NCBI GenBank assembly: GCA_965232815.1
Contig: OZ247427.1
Span: forward strand, 1,364,001-1,428,000
DNA from: Bin87 sp026710825
GTDB lineage: Bacteria > Chloroflexota > Dehalococcoidia > Lucifugimonadales > UBA3495
DNA: 64,000 nt
Direction of reading: 5' to 3'
Below are positions 36,137 to 44,911 of the stretch, piece by piece. Made by a program: the position numbers and the translations under genes. The notes beneath the pieces are model-generated. The model was not told the origin of the DNA and searched no databases. It saw nothing but the letters and a program-made list of their open reading frames with translations. How positions within the stretch are numbered: position 1 is the stretch's first letter; each line of letters starts with the position of its first letter.

Positions 36137-36433
36137 GATGGGAGAACGCTCCTGTTTGGGATCGGTGGGGATTTTAGCATGGGACCGGCGGAGGATTGAT
36201 ATACCCATGAGGCAGTTGATAAGAGGTGCGGTCATCGCGACGCTTTCGGGCACGTCTTGACGCCAGTTGGCAGGGTCAAGATCGAAACCAGATTTATCCT
36301 CTCGCTATGTCGGATAATCGAACGCTCTTTCAAGAACCCAGTATAATTGCATCAATAATCCATTTTGTGGAAATTGAAGGTTGGAGTGCCCTGTGAATGC
36401 GTGTCAGGTGGCGCGTTGAACGCAACGTGTGAT

Positions 36434-37234
36434 ATGCGGCGGTTCCCGGGGGCAGCCTCGTATCGGGCAACGGGCGCGATCTTGGTCGGGTTGATTCTGG
36501 CCGTGTCCCTGGTGTCCTGCGGCGGGGAGAATGCTCCGGCCACTGAACCTAACCGCAGCGAATCAGTTTCGCCTCATGTGCATTTGGAGGCGCCAAAAAG
36601 CCGTGGGGATCGGGCGCAAACCGCAGCCATCACCGCGCAGGCGGTGGCAACGATCATCGTGATCGGATTGGGTGGCGTGTTTGCCTGGCGCAGGGGTTAC
36701 CTGTTCCGGCTCGGACAGCCGTATGTGACCATCGACCATGCCATCACGCACCGACAGGTGAGCAACCGGTACGTGCACCTCGAGATTACGGCGTTCGTGC
36801 ACAATACATCCCGGGTCAAGGTCGAGTTCCGCAACGCTTTGTTCATCGTTCAGCAATTGGCACCCGCTTCCGATGCGTACATATTTCATCTACACGGCAA
36901 AGCAGATGACCAGCGTCCAAGGGTCTATCGCCCTCTTGAATGGGAAAACCTGATGGAAATCCCTCGTGTTTGGAATAAAGATGAACTGGTCGTGGAACCC
37001 GGTGCATCAGCCGCCGTCACCTTCGAATACGTACTTGCTAACGAGAACCAATGCGTGTCAATAACCACCCATTTTTACAACTGTAAGGTAATGGGAGAAA
37101 TCCCTGCGGACGTGAATCACCGGGAGGCAAAGAACCGAAAAAGACTTGGAATCTGGGAAGTGTCAGGCACCAAAGGTTGGAATCGCACAACGACTTACGA
37201 TATAATTGGTACATTATCCCAAGCCTCCGGTTAA
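36434..37234 (+). CDS. Unknown lipoprotein with membrane anchor
   Basis: From ATG 36434 the 266-residue protein starts with a lipoprotein-like signal ending L-V-S-C-G-G near residue 29. A second hydrophobic helix lies at about residues 72-88 (A-V-A-T-I-I-V-I-G-L-G-G-V-F-A). A beta-rich domain follows with V-T-I-D-H-A-I-T-H and V-F-H/V-H-N-T-S. The frame is open upstream to a TTG at 36365, so the start is not certain. No family is recognised. Confidence 0.65.
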   Translation: MRRFPGAASYRATGAILVGLILAVSLVSCGGENAPATEPNRSESVSPHVHLEAPKSRGDRAQTAAITAQAVATIIVIGLGGVFAWRRGYLFRLGQPYVTIDHAITHRQVSNRYVHLEITAFVHNTSRVKVEFRNALFIVQQLAPASDAYIFHLHGKADDQRPRVYRPLEWENLMEIPRVWNKDELVVEPGASAAVTFEYVLANENQCVSITTHFYNCKVMGEIPADVNHREAKNRKRLGIWEVSGTKGWNRTTTYDIIGTLSQASG

Positions 37235-37249
37235 GGATATGCGCTCTCG

Positions 37250-37432
37250 ATGTTAAAACACTTTCACTTTAAGCGTAGACGCACCAAAAAGCCCCGCGGG
37301 GCACAAGAGCCGAAAATCCCGCCACGCGTTAGCGACTTTGGCGGAGGGCCCCCGGGTTACAAACTGTTGACCAAAGACCTGCTCGATAAGCGCGACGCGC
37401 TAGAGAAGGCGGCCAAGGGAGCGGAGAAGTAG
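37250..37432 (+). CDS. Small basic protein
   Basis: This 60-residue Lys/Arg-rich reading frame lies 15 nt after the lipoprotein gene on the same strand (start MLKHFHFKRRRTKKP). AAGGA lies about 12 nt before the ATG. It has a low-complexity, disordered look. It is probably real because of its position, but no function can be given. Confidence 0.45.
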   Translation: MLKHFHFKRRRTKKPRGAQEPKIPPRVSDFGGGPPGYKLLTKDLLDKRDALEKAAKGAEK

Positions 37433-37451
37433 GCGCCTAAACCCTTTAGCA

Positions 37452-38156
37452 TCACGTCTGGCAGGCGGCGCGGGCGCGGGTGAAGACGGCGTCGAGCATG
37501 GGCAGGGTTAGGCGGCCGGTTTGGGTGTTTTGCTGGCTAGGGTGGTAGCTGGCGATCAGGATGGGGCCACCGTTTGGGAGTTCGGTGGCTACGTTGTGTC
37601 CGAAGGGCGGTTTGCGGTCCGGCGGGGTGCGTCCGGCGGCGGCGTAGGCACGGAGGAAGGCGTCGAAGGCGATGCGGCCCAGGGCGACCACGGCGCGGAG
37701 GTCGGTGAGCAGTTCGATCTCGCGGGTGATGTAGGGTCGGCAGGCGGTCAGTTCGTCGGGTCTCAGCTTGTTCTGCGGAGGGGCGCAGCGTGCGGCGGCG
37801 GTGATGAGGGCGCCGGTTAGTTCGAGGCCGTCGCCGATGCGGACGGACTCGGGCTGGTTGGCGAAGCCGGCCCGGTGGAGGGCTCCGAAGAGCCAGTCGC
37901 CGCTGCGGTCGCCGGTGAACATGCGGCCGGTGCGGTTGCCTCCGTGAGCGGCGGGCGCCAGGCCGACCACCAGCAGACGGGCTCTGGGGTCGCCGAACGC
38001 GGCCAGGGGACGGCCCCAGTAGTCCTCGTCGCGGTACATGCGGCGCTTGACGCGGGCGGTTTCCTCGCGCCACTCGACGAGGCGGGGGCATTTGCGGCAG
38101 TCGATGACCTGCTGCTGGATGTCGGCGATGGTGGCGGCGTGGGCAATTTCAGACAT
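37452..38156 (-). CDS. Uracil-DNA glycosylase, family 5 (UDGb) type
   Basis: This 234-residue glycosylase has an iron-sulfur type N terminus with C-R-K-C-P-R, then the active-site strand V-V-G-L-A-P-A-A-H-G-G-N-R-T-G-R-M-F-T-G-D. The A-A-H-G-G-N-R-T-G-R pattern is that of UDGb, which lacks the usual catalytic Asp/Asn and removes uracil and deaminated bases from DNA. The C-terminal A-S-Y-H-P-S-Q-Q-N-T supplies the second motif (H-P-S). Cys pairs at 20/23 and in A-A-R-C-A-P fit a 4Fe-4S cluster. Confidence 0.93.
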   Translation of the reverse strand: MSEIAHAATIADIQQQVIDCRKCPRLVEWREETARVKRRMYRDEDYWGRPLAAFGDPRARLLVVGLAPAAHGGNRTGRMFTGDRSGDWLFGALHRAGFANQPESVRIGDGLELTGALITAAARCAPPQNKLRPDELTACRPYITREIELLTDLRAVVALGRIAFDAFLRAYAAAGRTPPDRKPPFGHNVATELPNGGPILIASYHPSQQNTQTGRLTLPMLDAVFTRARAACQT

Positions 38157-38270
38157 GCAAATTCCCGACGGCGCATTTAACCGGCATACATAAGATGAAC
38201 GAGATCGACAGGATATTCACCGGTCTTCCGCTGAAGTCCCTTATCACTCACCGCTATCTCACACCGCACG

Positions 38271-39086
38271 CTAAACGCCAGCCTCATAGCGCTCCACGAT
38301 ACTTGTCACGTGCTGAAACACGTCCAACGTTTCTCTGCCATCCCACCAACGGAACGAATCCAATTCACCGTCTTTGATACGCGGCTCCCCTCCCGCTTCC
38401 ACCAACACCACCTTGTGATGGTTCACACTCTCGGCGCTGGTGTAATCGAAAAGGCGTTCTGCGCTGTAAGCCAGCATCCCGACCTCTTCGGACACCTCAC
38501 GGCAAGCTGCCACTAGTGCGCTCTCATCGCGCTCTATACCGCCCCCCGGCAGGGAGTAACGCCTGCCGCCCTTCTCCTTGACCAGCAAGTATTGCCCATC
38601 CTTCACCACCAGCGCAGTGGCGCGCTGCCGTTTGCGACGCCGCGATGCAGCATCCCCGCTGCCAGCCGGATTCCCCGCCGTAAAATCCCATTCCGGCTGC
38701 GCCTTGCCTGCTTTTATGTCCGCCCAAAGCTTCAATGCCTTGTGGTCATGCCCAAAGCAGAGTTCCTCACCCCGGATTCGGTTCGGATCACGCCATCGCA
38801 CATCCAGGCATTCCTTGCCCTGAACCTTGATGCGCCCGCCAACCCGTTGTCCGATATACACCTTGATTGGGTTCCGGTTCCCGGTGAACAGCTTGTGGGT
38901 AATCTTGACGACTATGCCCGTCTCCTCCTTGGTCTCCCTAGCCGCCGCGCGTCGACTGGTTTCGCCACGGTCCACGTGTCCGCCAGGTAACGTCCACGTG
39001 CCTTTCCTGCGACCGTAGCCCCTCTGCACCATCAGGATTTCGCCCCGGTCATTCTCAACCAAACAGGCTGCAGCGTTCTTGGACAT
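38271..39086 (-). CDS. Double Nudix hydrolase
   Basis: Two Nudix domains are joined in 271 residues. The first Nudix box is G-G-H-V-D-R-G-E-T-S-R-R-A-A-x-R-E-T-K-E-E-T-G (about residues 35-57), and the second is G-G-G-I-E-R-D-E-S-A-L-V-A-A-C-R-E-V-S-E-E-V-G (about 191-213). Both retain the R-E-x-x-E-E core that binds metal. A Lys/Arg-rich linker separates them. AGGAGG 10 nt before the ATG supports the start. The substrates (nucleotide diphosphate derivatives) are unknown. Confidence 0.9.
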   Translation of the reverse strand: MSKNAAACLVENDRGEILMVQRGYGRRKGTWTLPGGHVDRGETSRRAAARETKEETGIVVKITHKLFTGNRNPIKVYIGQRVGGRIKVQGKECLDVRWRDPNRIRGEELCFGHDHKALKLWADIKAGKAQPEWDFTAGNPAGSGDAASRRRKRQRATALVVKDGQYLLVKEKGGRRYSLPGGGIERDESALVAACREVSEEVGMLAYSAERLFDYTSAESVNHHKVVLVEAGGEPRIKDGELDSFRWWDGRETLDVFQHVTSIVERYEAGV

Positions 39087-39175
39087 CTCTCAACTTCCTC
39101 CTGAAAATGATTTTGCCTCCGCAAGACAAAATGAAACGTGTGTCATATCGGTCACTAGGTGCTTTTTTCACGCGC

Positions 39176-40051
39176 CTAGCGTTGGAGGAATTTGAGGATT
39201 TTGGGGTTGACCTCTTCGGGACATTCCTGGTGCATGAAGTGGCCGGTGCCGGGGATGATCACCTTTTCGAGGCCGCCCTTGAAGTATTGGTACATGCCCG
39301 AGCTGAGGAAGGACTCGAGGCGGCGGGGGCGGTCGCGGGTGCCGTGGAGGGCCAGCGTGGGTACGGTGACCGGGCCGGCGCTGATGACGGCCTGGTCGGC
39401 GCGCACCTGATCATCGACCTGGGAGGCGTCGTAGCGGGCGCGGTAGTAGCCGAGGGCGGCCTGCACCACGCCGGGTTTGCGGAAGGTGGAGCGGATGCTC
39501 TCGAGGGCTTCGGCGGGGATGTCCCACTCGGGCGAGGCCCAGCGCCACCATCCCTCGACGAAAGCGTAGTCGTTGTGAGCGACGATATCGTCTGCTTCGG
39601 GCCGTTGGAAGAAGAATCCGTGCCAGGTGCCCCTGAGGTATTCGAACTCCATGCTCAGATCGCGGTCGACGCGGCCGGAGGCGATGGTCACCAGCTTGAT
39701 GACCTTTTCCGGCGCGAGGGCGGTGGCACCGACGACGGCGCCGGCGCCCCAGTCGTTGCCGATGAGGTAGGCGCGGTCGGCTCCCAGGGCACCGATGAGT
39801 TCGACGGCGTCGCGGGCCATGAGGGCCGAGTGGTAGCGACCGTCGGCGGGCGCGGACGTGGGAGCGTAGCCGCGCATGAAGGGCGCGACGGCGCGGAATC
39901 CGGCGGCGGCGAGGTCGGGCAGCAGGTGGCGGAAGGAGTACGCGTGGTCGGGGAAGCCGTGGAGGCAAATGGCCAGCGGGCCGTCGCCCATTTCGAGGTA
40001 GTGGAAGTCGATGCCGTTGGCTTGTACGGAGCCGGTGTTGAAATCAGTCAT
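39176..40051 (-). CDS. Alpha/beta hydrolase, epoxide hydrolase-like
   Basis: This 291-residue hydrolase has the oxyanion motif H-G-F-P-D-H near residue 36 and the nucleophile elbow I-G-N-D-W-G-A-G near residue 100 (Asp nucleophile, as in epoxide and haloalkane hydrolases). The final His lies in P-G-T-G-H-F-M-H-Q-E-C-P. GAGG 5 nt before ATG 40051 sets the start. It lies 35 nt downstream of the SIMPL lipoprotein gene on the same strand. The substrate is unknown. Confidence 0.92.
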   Translation of the reverse strand: MTDFNTGSVQANGIDFHYLEMGDGPLAICLHGFPDHAYSFRHLLPDLAAAGFRAVAPFMRGYAPTSAPADGRYHSALMARDAVELIGALGADRAYLIGNDWGAGAVVGATALAPEKVIKLVTIASGRVDRDLSMEFEYLRGTWHGFFFQRPEADDIVAHNDYAFVEGWWRWASPEWDIPAEALESIRSTFRKPGVVQAALGYYRARYDASQVDDQVRADQAVISAGPVTVPTLALHGTRDRPRRLESFLSSGMYQYFKGGLEKVIIPGTGHFMHQECPEEVNPKILKFLQR

Positions 40052-40086
40052 GGAGGCCTCGCGATAGATTTTGGTTGGTGGAGCGT

Positions 40087-41091
40087 CTAATTGAGGTCGT
40101 AGGACACTTGCAGGCCGACTGATACCTCCACCTCGGGTTCCGAATCGAAGGGCATCAGAACGGCGAACCGGTAGGAGGTATTTCCGCCGCAACGGTTGGG
40201 GGCACCGCCAAGGAAGCGGTAAGGGTCGCTCTGAAGGGGGTACTCCAGCGCGCCGTTGACCGCGCCCCGGCCGACTCCCAAGGCGTCGGCGAGATCGTCG
40301 GCGGCTTTTTCGGCGGCGGGCACAGCTTCGCGACGGGCATGGGCAATGGCCTGGTCGCAGTTCTCATCGGTGAGGCTGAAACGCACGCCAAAGGACTCGG
40401 ATCGGCGCACGACTTCCTCCACCTGATCCACGATTGATTCGCCCAAGGCGGCGAAGTCGTCGATGTCCACCTCCACCGAGATGGTGGTTGGTTCGTACCT
40501 GCCGACGCTTTCGAAATCGACAGCCTCCTCAGCCAGGCCGATGGATACCAGATTGGCGCGTATGTCCTCGCGGTCCTTGTCGGACAACTGCTCAGGGCCG
40601 GAGGGGCCAAAGCCCATCTCCGGTATCACGACCACATAGGCTTGGTCGGCGGCGACGGTAACGGAACCGATGGCGGAAACGGTGAGGCTGCCTTCCGCCG
40701 CGAATGTCTGGGGACCCCGCGACAAGCTGAACCCGCCGAGACTGCTCGACCCTGACGGGGCCGCCACGGAGTGGGAGCCCAGCAGCACCACAGACCCCTG
40801 GCCGCCACTGGGCCGCCGGTCCGACGCGGCAGGTCGGGTAGGTGCGGGCATGGTGGACGTGGGGGCCGGTGTTGCGGTTGCGTCAGGCTCCGGCGGGACG
40901 GTCGGTGGGAGCGACGTTTCGGTTGGAGGGCTGGTTTCGGGAGTTGCCGCCGGCGCGCTGGCTTCGGGCGTTGCGGCCGGGGCGGGCGCCGGCTCCGCTG
41001 CCTCCTGGCCGCAGGCAATTGTGACCGCGGCCGCGACCAGCACTAGCACAAGCAGGCCCGCCATTTTCACTCTACCCGACAATCGTTTCAT
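40087..41091 (-). CDS. SIMPL (DUF541) domain lipoprotein
   Basis: This 334-residue lipoprotein has the lipobox V-T-I-A-C-G and a long Ala/Pro/Thr linker (about residues 30-95). The SIMPL/DUF541 domain starts at about 130: T-V-S-A-I-G-S-V-T-V-A-A-D-Q-A-Y-V-V, and then A-R-R-E-A-V-P-A-A-E-K-A-A-D-D-L-A. The family is exported and of unclear function. GGGAG before ATG 41091 sets the start. The paired Cys in the C-terminal part suggests an extracellular disulfide. Confidence 0.88.
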   Translation of the reverse strand: MKRLSGRVKMAGLLVLVLVAAAVTIACGQEAAEPAPAPAATPEASAPAATPETSPPTETSLPPTVPPEPDATATPAPTSTMPAPTRPAASDRRPSGGQGSVVLLGSHSVAAPSGSSSLGGFSLSRGPQTFAAEGSLTVSAIGSVTVAADQAYVVVIPEMGFGPSGPEQLSDKDREDIRANLVSIGLAEEAVDFESVGRYEPTTISVEVDIDDFAALGESIVDQVEEVVRRSESFGVRFSLTDENCDQAIAHARREAVPAAEKAADDLADALGVGRGAVNGALEYPLQSDPYRFLGGAPNRCGGNTSYRFAVLMPFDSEPEVEVSVGLQVSYDLN

Positions 41092-41269
41092 ACCAACTCC
41101 CGTACTGCTGGACACATTGTTCGACAAGGCTCGCGACGACGTTGTGTACATCGCGGGTTCAGTATAGCAACCACGAGTGCGCGGCGACTTTGTGGTATTG
41201 GCGAAACTATGCGTTTCCCCCATCGGCGGTGGTCTGGTTCTTTCACCATCGCTGTCGCCGCGGGTTTTT

Positions 41270-41299
41270 CTGGATTCCTGCTTCCGCAGGAATGACGGT
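41270..41299. repeat. CTGGATTCCTGC palindromic repeat
   Basis: CTGGATTCCTGC-TTCC-GCAGGAATGACGGT. The inner ATTCCTGC/GCAGGAAT pair is a perfect 8-bp stem. Related copies lie at 42724-42752, 42801-42829 and 47811-47841. Confidence 0.75.
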
Positions 41300-41441
41300 A
41301 GGGGTGGCGGGAATGACGGTTAGGGTTGGGAATAACGGTTATGGTTTCGGGCCGACTGTGGGAGTTGGGAGTGGCGGTTGCGGGACGACTGTTGGGGTCG
41401 GGAATGACGGTGGGGGTTGGTTATGGTCGAGGCGATGCCTG

Positions 41442-41475
41442 GCGGGAGTCGTACAGTAGCGGGAGTCGTACAGTA
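41442..41475. repeat. Two tandem 17-bp repeats
   Basis: GCGGGAGTCGTACAGTA occurs at 41442-41458 and again, identical, at 41459-41475, just after the end of the oxidoreductase gene. Confidence 0.85.
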
Positions 41476-41494
41476 GCGAGACGATAGCGAGAGG

Positions 41495-42595
41495 TCAAAA
41501 CTCGTGGATTTGGGGGAGGACTGCTTTGCCGAAGAGTTCGATTTGGGTCATGACGTCTTTGTGGTTGAGGCCGGGTTGCTGGAAGGCGAGATCTGCGACG
41601 CCGACGCCGCAGCTATCGTGGTATTCGCGGAGTTGGCGCGCCACGGTGTCGGGGCTGCCGACGAAGTTGAGCATGCGGATGGTCCCGCCGGTGCGGGCGC
41701 GTGGGGGAGCCGGCGGCGGTTGATTGCCGGATTGCCCTGAGGCGCGAGCGGACTGCACGGCCTGGGAGAGCGAGCGGCCGATGAAGGTGCCGCTGCCACC
41801 GCCGGCGGCTTCGATGCGATCTTTCAGGGCCTCTGCATCCGCGTCGGTCTCGCCGAGGCAGATGCCGCCGCGGTAGACGATGTCATCCGGCGACGGTTCC
41901 CAGCCGGCGTCGGCGCACCAGTCGCGGTATTTGCCGACGGTGCCTGCCATGTCGTCGGGATGGTCGTACGAAACGCCGAGGCCCAGGCGGTTGGCGGCGG
42001 CGTACTGGACGGTGTCGGGACTGCGAGTGGCTACGATGAGCGGCGGCAGGGGACGCTGCACGGGCTGGGGCCAGACGCACACGGTGCGGTACTGGTAGTG
42101 GCGGCCCTCCCAGGAAAAAGGCTGGGGTTCGGTGAGGGCTTTGAGCACGAGGTCCATAGCCTCGATGAGCCTTTCGCGTCCCTCGGACGGGTTGAGGTCG
42201 TAGACCTGGTCCTCGCCGGGGGTGCCGCGCATGAAGGCGGCGATGAGGCGACCGCCGGTGAGGTTGTCGAGCATCCCGATTTCCTCGGCGGCGCGAATGG
42301 GGTTGCTCAGGGGGAGCAATTGGCCGAGCAGGGCGATGCGGGCAGTCTTGCAGCGCTCGGCGACGGCGGCGGCCATGACCGCAGGGTTGGGCGTGGTGCG
42401 GTTGCCCGAGTAGTGATGCTCAGAGAGGCTGATCCAGTCGAAGCCGAGGGATTCGGCCAGTTCACATTCGGCGATGCCCTCGGCGTAGGAGCGCTGGGAA
42501 ACCTCGGGGTCGTGGAACGATGGCGGCACCGGCCAGCCGGCGGGAAACTTGTCCCGGTCAGCGTAGCTCATGCAGCCGAAGTAGGATGCCTTCAT
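41495..42595 (-). CDS. LLM class flavin-dependent oxidoreductase
   Basis: This 366-residue luciferase-like monooxygenase starts M-K-A-S-Y-F-G-C-M and has D-W-I-S-L-S-E-H-H-Y (the conserved H-H active-site pair), N-P-A-V-M-A-A-A-V, G-M-L-D-N-L-T-G-G-R and N-R-L-G-L-G-V-S-Y-D-H-P. It resembles the alkanal-monooxygenase/FMN group rather than the F420 group. GGGGG before ATG 42595 supports the start. The substrate and flavin reductase are unknown. Confidence 0.9.
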   Translation of the reverse strand: MKASYFGCMSYADRDKFPAGWPVPPSFHDPEVSQRSYAEGIAECELAESLGFDWISLSEHHYSGNRTTPNPAVMAAAVAERCKTARIALLGQLLPLSNPIRAAEEIGMLDNLTGGRLIAAFMRGTPGEDQVYDLNPSEGRERLIEAMDLVLKALTEPQPFSWEGRHYQYRTVCVWPQPVQRPLPPLIVATRSPDTVQYAAANRLGLGVSYDHPDDMAGTVGKYRDWCADAGWEPSPDDIVYRGGICLGETDADAEALKDRIEAAGGGSGTFIGRSLSQAVQSARASGQSGNQPPPAPPRARTGGTIRMLNFVGSPDTVARQLREYHDSCGVGVADLAFQQPGLNHKDVMTQIELFGKAVLPQIHEF

Positions 42596-42723
42596 GGATC
42601 CCCCCACTGCGATACGTCTGGTTGGGCCGATGGTAGGCGGGCGCGGATGGGGTTGTCAACGTGGGTTGCCCCTCGGGCGTACCCAGTTTCATGGCGTGTT
42701 GTACCGACAACTCAGGTTTGCCT

Positions 42724-42752
42724 ACCGCCATCCCTCGAAAGCGGGTATCCAG
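42724..42752. repeat. CTGGAT-family repeat, inverted copy
   Basis: Read on the minus strand this is CTGGATACCCGCTTTCGAGG followed by GATGGCGGT. It has the same frame as the copy at 41270, with a less perfect palindrome. Confidence 0.6.
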
Positions 42753-42800
42753 CGGCGCGCAGCAGCAAACACCGTTAGAGTTTCGCTGACCATAGGGCCC

Positions 42801-42829
42801 CTGGGCTCCTGCTTTCGCCGGAGCGACGG
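42801..42829. repeat. CTGGAT-family repeat, degenerate copy
   Basis: CTGGGCTCCTGCTTTCGCCG then GAGCGACGG, aligning with the copy at 41270 over its whole length. Confidence 0.6.
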
Positions 42830-43539
42830 CATATCGATTTGGATCGCACATACCGTCGGGACCAACTGGGTACGCGTGAGAGATGACCACGGTTGTGGGT
42901 TCATCTCCGACCCACCTGGAGCGGACGAGTTGAACGGGTGGTGCATGGACGCGCCGGACGTCCAGGATGTGGATTGGTTCGGTTTCTGATGGAATGTTTC
43001 GGTGGGCTATCTCCTTTGGGGCTTCAGTTTCTAATTTTTGGAGTCAGGTTGCGGTTCGGATCGATTGTCGGAGCACGGCCAACACTGTTTTTGCGCAGAG
43101 TTTGCGTCCTAGAGTTCCGTGTACCCGCAGTTCTCCGACTCGTTGAGTCGCAGCTTTGCGGCACGGGGCGGTGGTGACACCCGCCGGGTTCCGGGAGCAC
43201 AGTCGCGGAAAAGCACGACACGTCAAAGACGCATCTGCGACCCGCCAGAGGCGGATCTACGACCTTAGGCCCTGTGGGAACCGATTCTGCGATTTGTTAC
43301 CGACAGGCCGTTGAACGACCCGAACCTTTTTGACACCTCGCCATGTTTGGTAGCTTGGTGGAACGCCGCTGCATGCGGTGCGGCGTACCCCGCCCGGTTC
43401 TCGAGCACCTTGCGGGGAACCTGACGAATACAGGATAGAACGTGGGTGCGGTACCGGGCAACGGGCGGGTGTCAGTTTCTGGCAGAATTTTTCGAGGGTT
43501 GAATCAGGGGTTTCGATTGTCTCGGTTTGGAGACAATGT

Positions 43540-43616
43540 GCAGCGCAGGGCGGTTCTGCAAACACCGTCCGCTCGTGGTTCGACAGGCTCACCATGAGCG
43601 GACTACGTAGGCGCAT
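43540..43616. repeat. 77-bp dispersed repeat, copy 1
   Basis: This matches 44739-44815 with four mismatches in 77 bases. The core contains TGGTTCGACAGGCTCACC, also seen in part near 17510 and 54943. The two copies flank the secreted-protein gene 43675-44556. Confidence 0.85.
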
Positions 43617-43662
43617 CATAAGCGGACTGCGGCGGCTCACCATGAATGGACTACGGCGGCGG
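43591..43662. repeat. Three 24-bp tandem repeats
   Basis: Units begin at 43591, 43615 and 43639. Each follows the pattern ACCATGAGCGGACTACG plus a GGCG-rich end, with several substitutions between units. Confidence 0.75.
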
Positions 43663-43674
43663 GACGGTATCGTC

Positions 43675-44556
43675 CTAGCCTCCTGAAGATCCGGCCGGGG
43701 GATCCGTCATTTCCAGGCCGCAAGAAATCAGGCCGAAGAAGAACCCGAAGACCGCCATGAGTTCCTCTTCGGTAGGGTTGGGCTTGGACAGGGCGGCGAT
43801 TGCGGGTTCCAGGAGTTCCTGGACGCAGGTGTTCTCCTGGCCGCTGGCTTCCACCTGCCGAACCACGGCGGCGAAGGTGATGGCAAAGGTCAGGGCGCCG
43901 GCGGTATCCGTGGACAGGCAGCTGAGTATGATTACATCTTCCAGCCGGGGATCGCCGCCGGGGTCGCGGTGATGGAGGACCGAGTTCTGCAGCGCGAGGG
44001 CGAGTCGCTCCTGGCCAAGGTGGGCGGTCATGCACGAACGCTCCTGGTCGGAGAACAGATCGAACAGGTCGCCCCAGGTGGGATCAGGATTGGGACCCTG
44101 CGGGCCGTTGGGTATCAGGCGGTCGTAGAACTGCCGGAATATGGTTGTAGTCACCACGACTCGGGGTTTTGGCTCCCGTTCGGCGCGGAAGGTTACCTGG
44201 CGAGGCTCGTCCAGGTCTGCCGCGCTCTCCGGCCGGCGGACGATCAGGTTGCATATCTCATCCGGTGAGCCGGGGACGTAACCGGTCGCGTAACCGTCAT
44301 CGGCGGGGTAGGCCCGCAGCGTCTCATAGCCGCTGCTGTCCGCGCTGCGTATAACGAACCATTCGGCCCCATTGGAGTCGGTAAAGAACTGCTCGCCCTG
44401 ATCTGCCGGCCAACTGGATGGGCAGTCCGGTGTACCGGCGTAAACGGTTGGGGCATTGGGCGTCATTGCGGTCAGAGCGCAAATGAAGAGCAGCACCGCG
44501 ATGATGCTGGCCGCTTTGATGGCAGCGCCACGACGATTCTGGCTGATTCGACGCAT
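43675..44556 (-). CDS. Unknown secreted protein
   Basis: This 293-residue protein has a signal peptide (M-R-R-I-S-Q-N-R-R then A-A-S-I-I-A-V-L-L-F-I-C-A-L) and cleavage expected near V-Y-A-G-T. The mature part has scattered Cys (C-P-S-S-W, C-N-L, C-M-T, C-L-S, C-V-Q, C-G-L), suggesting disulfides outside the cell. GAGG 8 nt before ATG 44556 sets the start. Two copies of a 77-bp repeat flank the gene. No family is recognised. Confidence 0.7.
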   Translation of the reverse strand: MRRISQNRRGAAIKAASIIAVLLFICALTAMTPNAPTVYAGTPDCPSSWPADQGEQFFTDSNGAEWFVIRSADSSGYETLRAYPADDGYATGYVPGSPDEICNLIVRRPESAADLDEPRQVTFRAEREPKPRVVVTTTIFRQFYDRLIPNGPQGPNPDPTWGDLFDLFSDQERSCMTAHLGQERLALALQNSVLHHRDPGGDPRLEDVIILSCLSTDTAGALTFAITFAAVVRQVEASGQENTCVQELLEPAIAALSKPNPTEEELMAVFGFFFGLISCGLEMTDPPAGSSGG

Positions 44557-44911
44557 GAGATGGACCTCGCGGGAACGGGAGAGCGGTGGTTCGGAGTTGA
44601 TCACAAGGCGGTCGAAGCTAGGGATGCCCGGATGGAATACGCACAGGCTCGTTCGGTTCCAGCCAATTGTGTACTATCGTTGATCGCAGGGTCTCCAACG
44701 AGGGCAGGCGAAGATCGGGTGGTTTGGCGAGCAATGCTGCAGCGCAGGACGGTTCTGCAAACACCGTCCGCTCGTGGTTCGACAGGCTCACCATGAGCGG
44801 ACTGCGACGGCGCATGCCAATAACTGCGACGGAGCATGCCAATGATCGAAAGGCCGTGGCCGTACCGCCGTTCGCCTTGACATATGCGGGGCCACGGGGC
44901 ATCGTTGTTTT
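44557..44911. other. Intergenic region with repeat copy
   Basis: These 355 bases between divergent genes contain the second copy of the 77-bp repeat (44739-44815). The rest shows no clear gene, hairpin or promoter. Confidence 0.5.
44739..44815. repeat. 77-bp dispersed repeat, copy 2
   Basis: This is the direct-orientation copy of 43540-43616 with four mismatches. It lies upstream of the P-loop-like gene at 44912. Confidence 0.85.

Larger units (their letters stand above)
41092..41494. other. Repeat-rich intergenic region
   Basis: These 403 bases hold no convincing gene. A CTGGAT-palindrome repeat lies at 41270-41299. It is followed by a degenerate tract of GGGAATGACGGT-like units (about 41300-41430) and a 17-bp direct repeat at 41442-41475. 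Confidence 0.7.
42596..43674. other. 1.1-kb non-coding repeat block
   Basis: No reading frame here shows family similarity or a ribosome site. The block contains two CTGGAT-type repeats (42724-42752 and 42801-42829), one copy of a 77-bp dispersed repeat (43540-43616) and three 24-bp tandem units (43591-43662). The stretch 42890-43530 has no recognisable feature. Confidence 0.65.

Noticed and set aside
41142..41459. A 105-codon reading frame with Gly/Val-rich product
   Set aside because: It is translated from degenerate GACGGT-type repeats, has no ribosome site and no family pattern.
41300..41475. A CRISPR array
   Set aside because: The repeat units are short, degenerate and directly tandem with no spacers of constant size, and no cas gene is present.
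42594..43643. Several reading frames of 60-130 codons in the 1.1-kb gap
   Set aside because: They overlap each other on both strands, cross the repeats and show no domain or codon signal.
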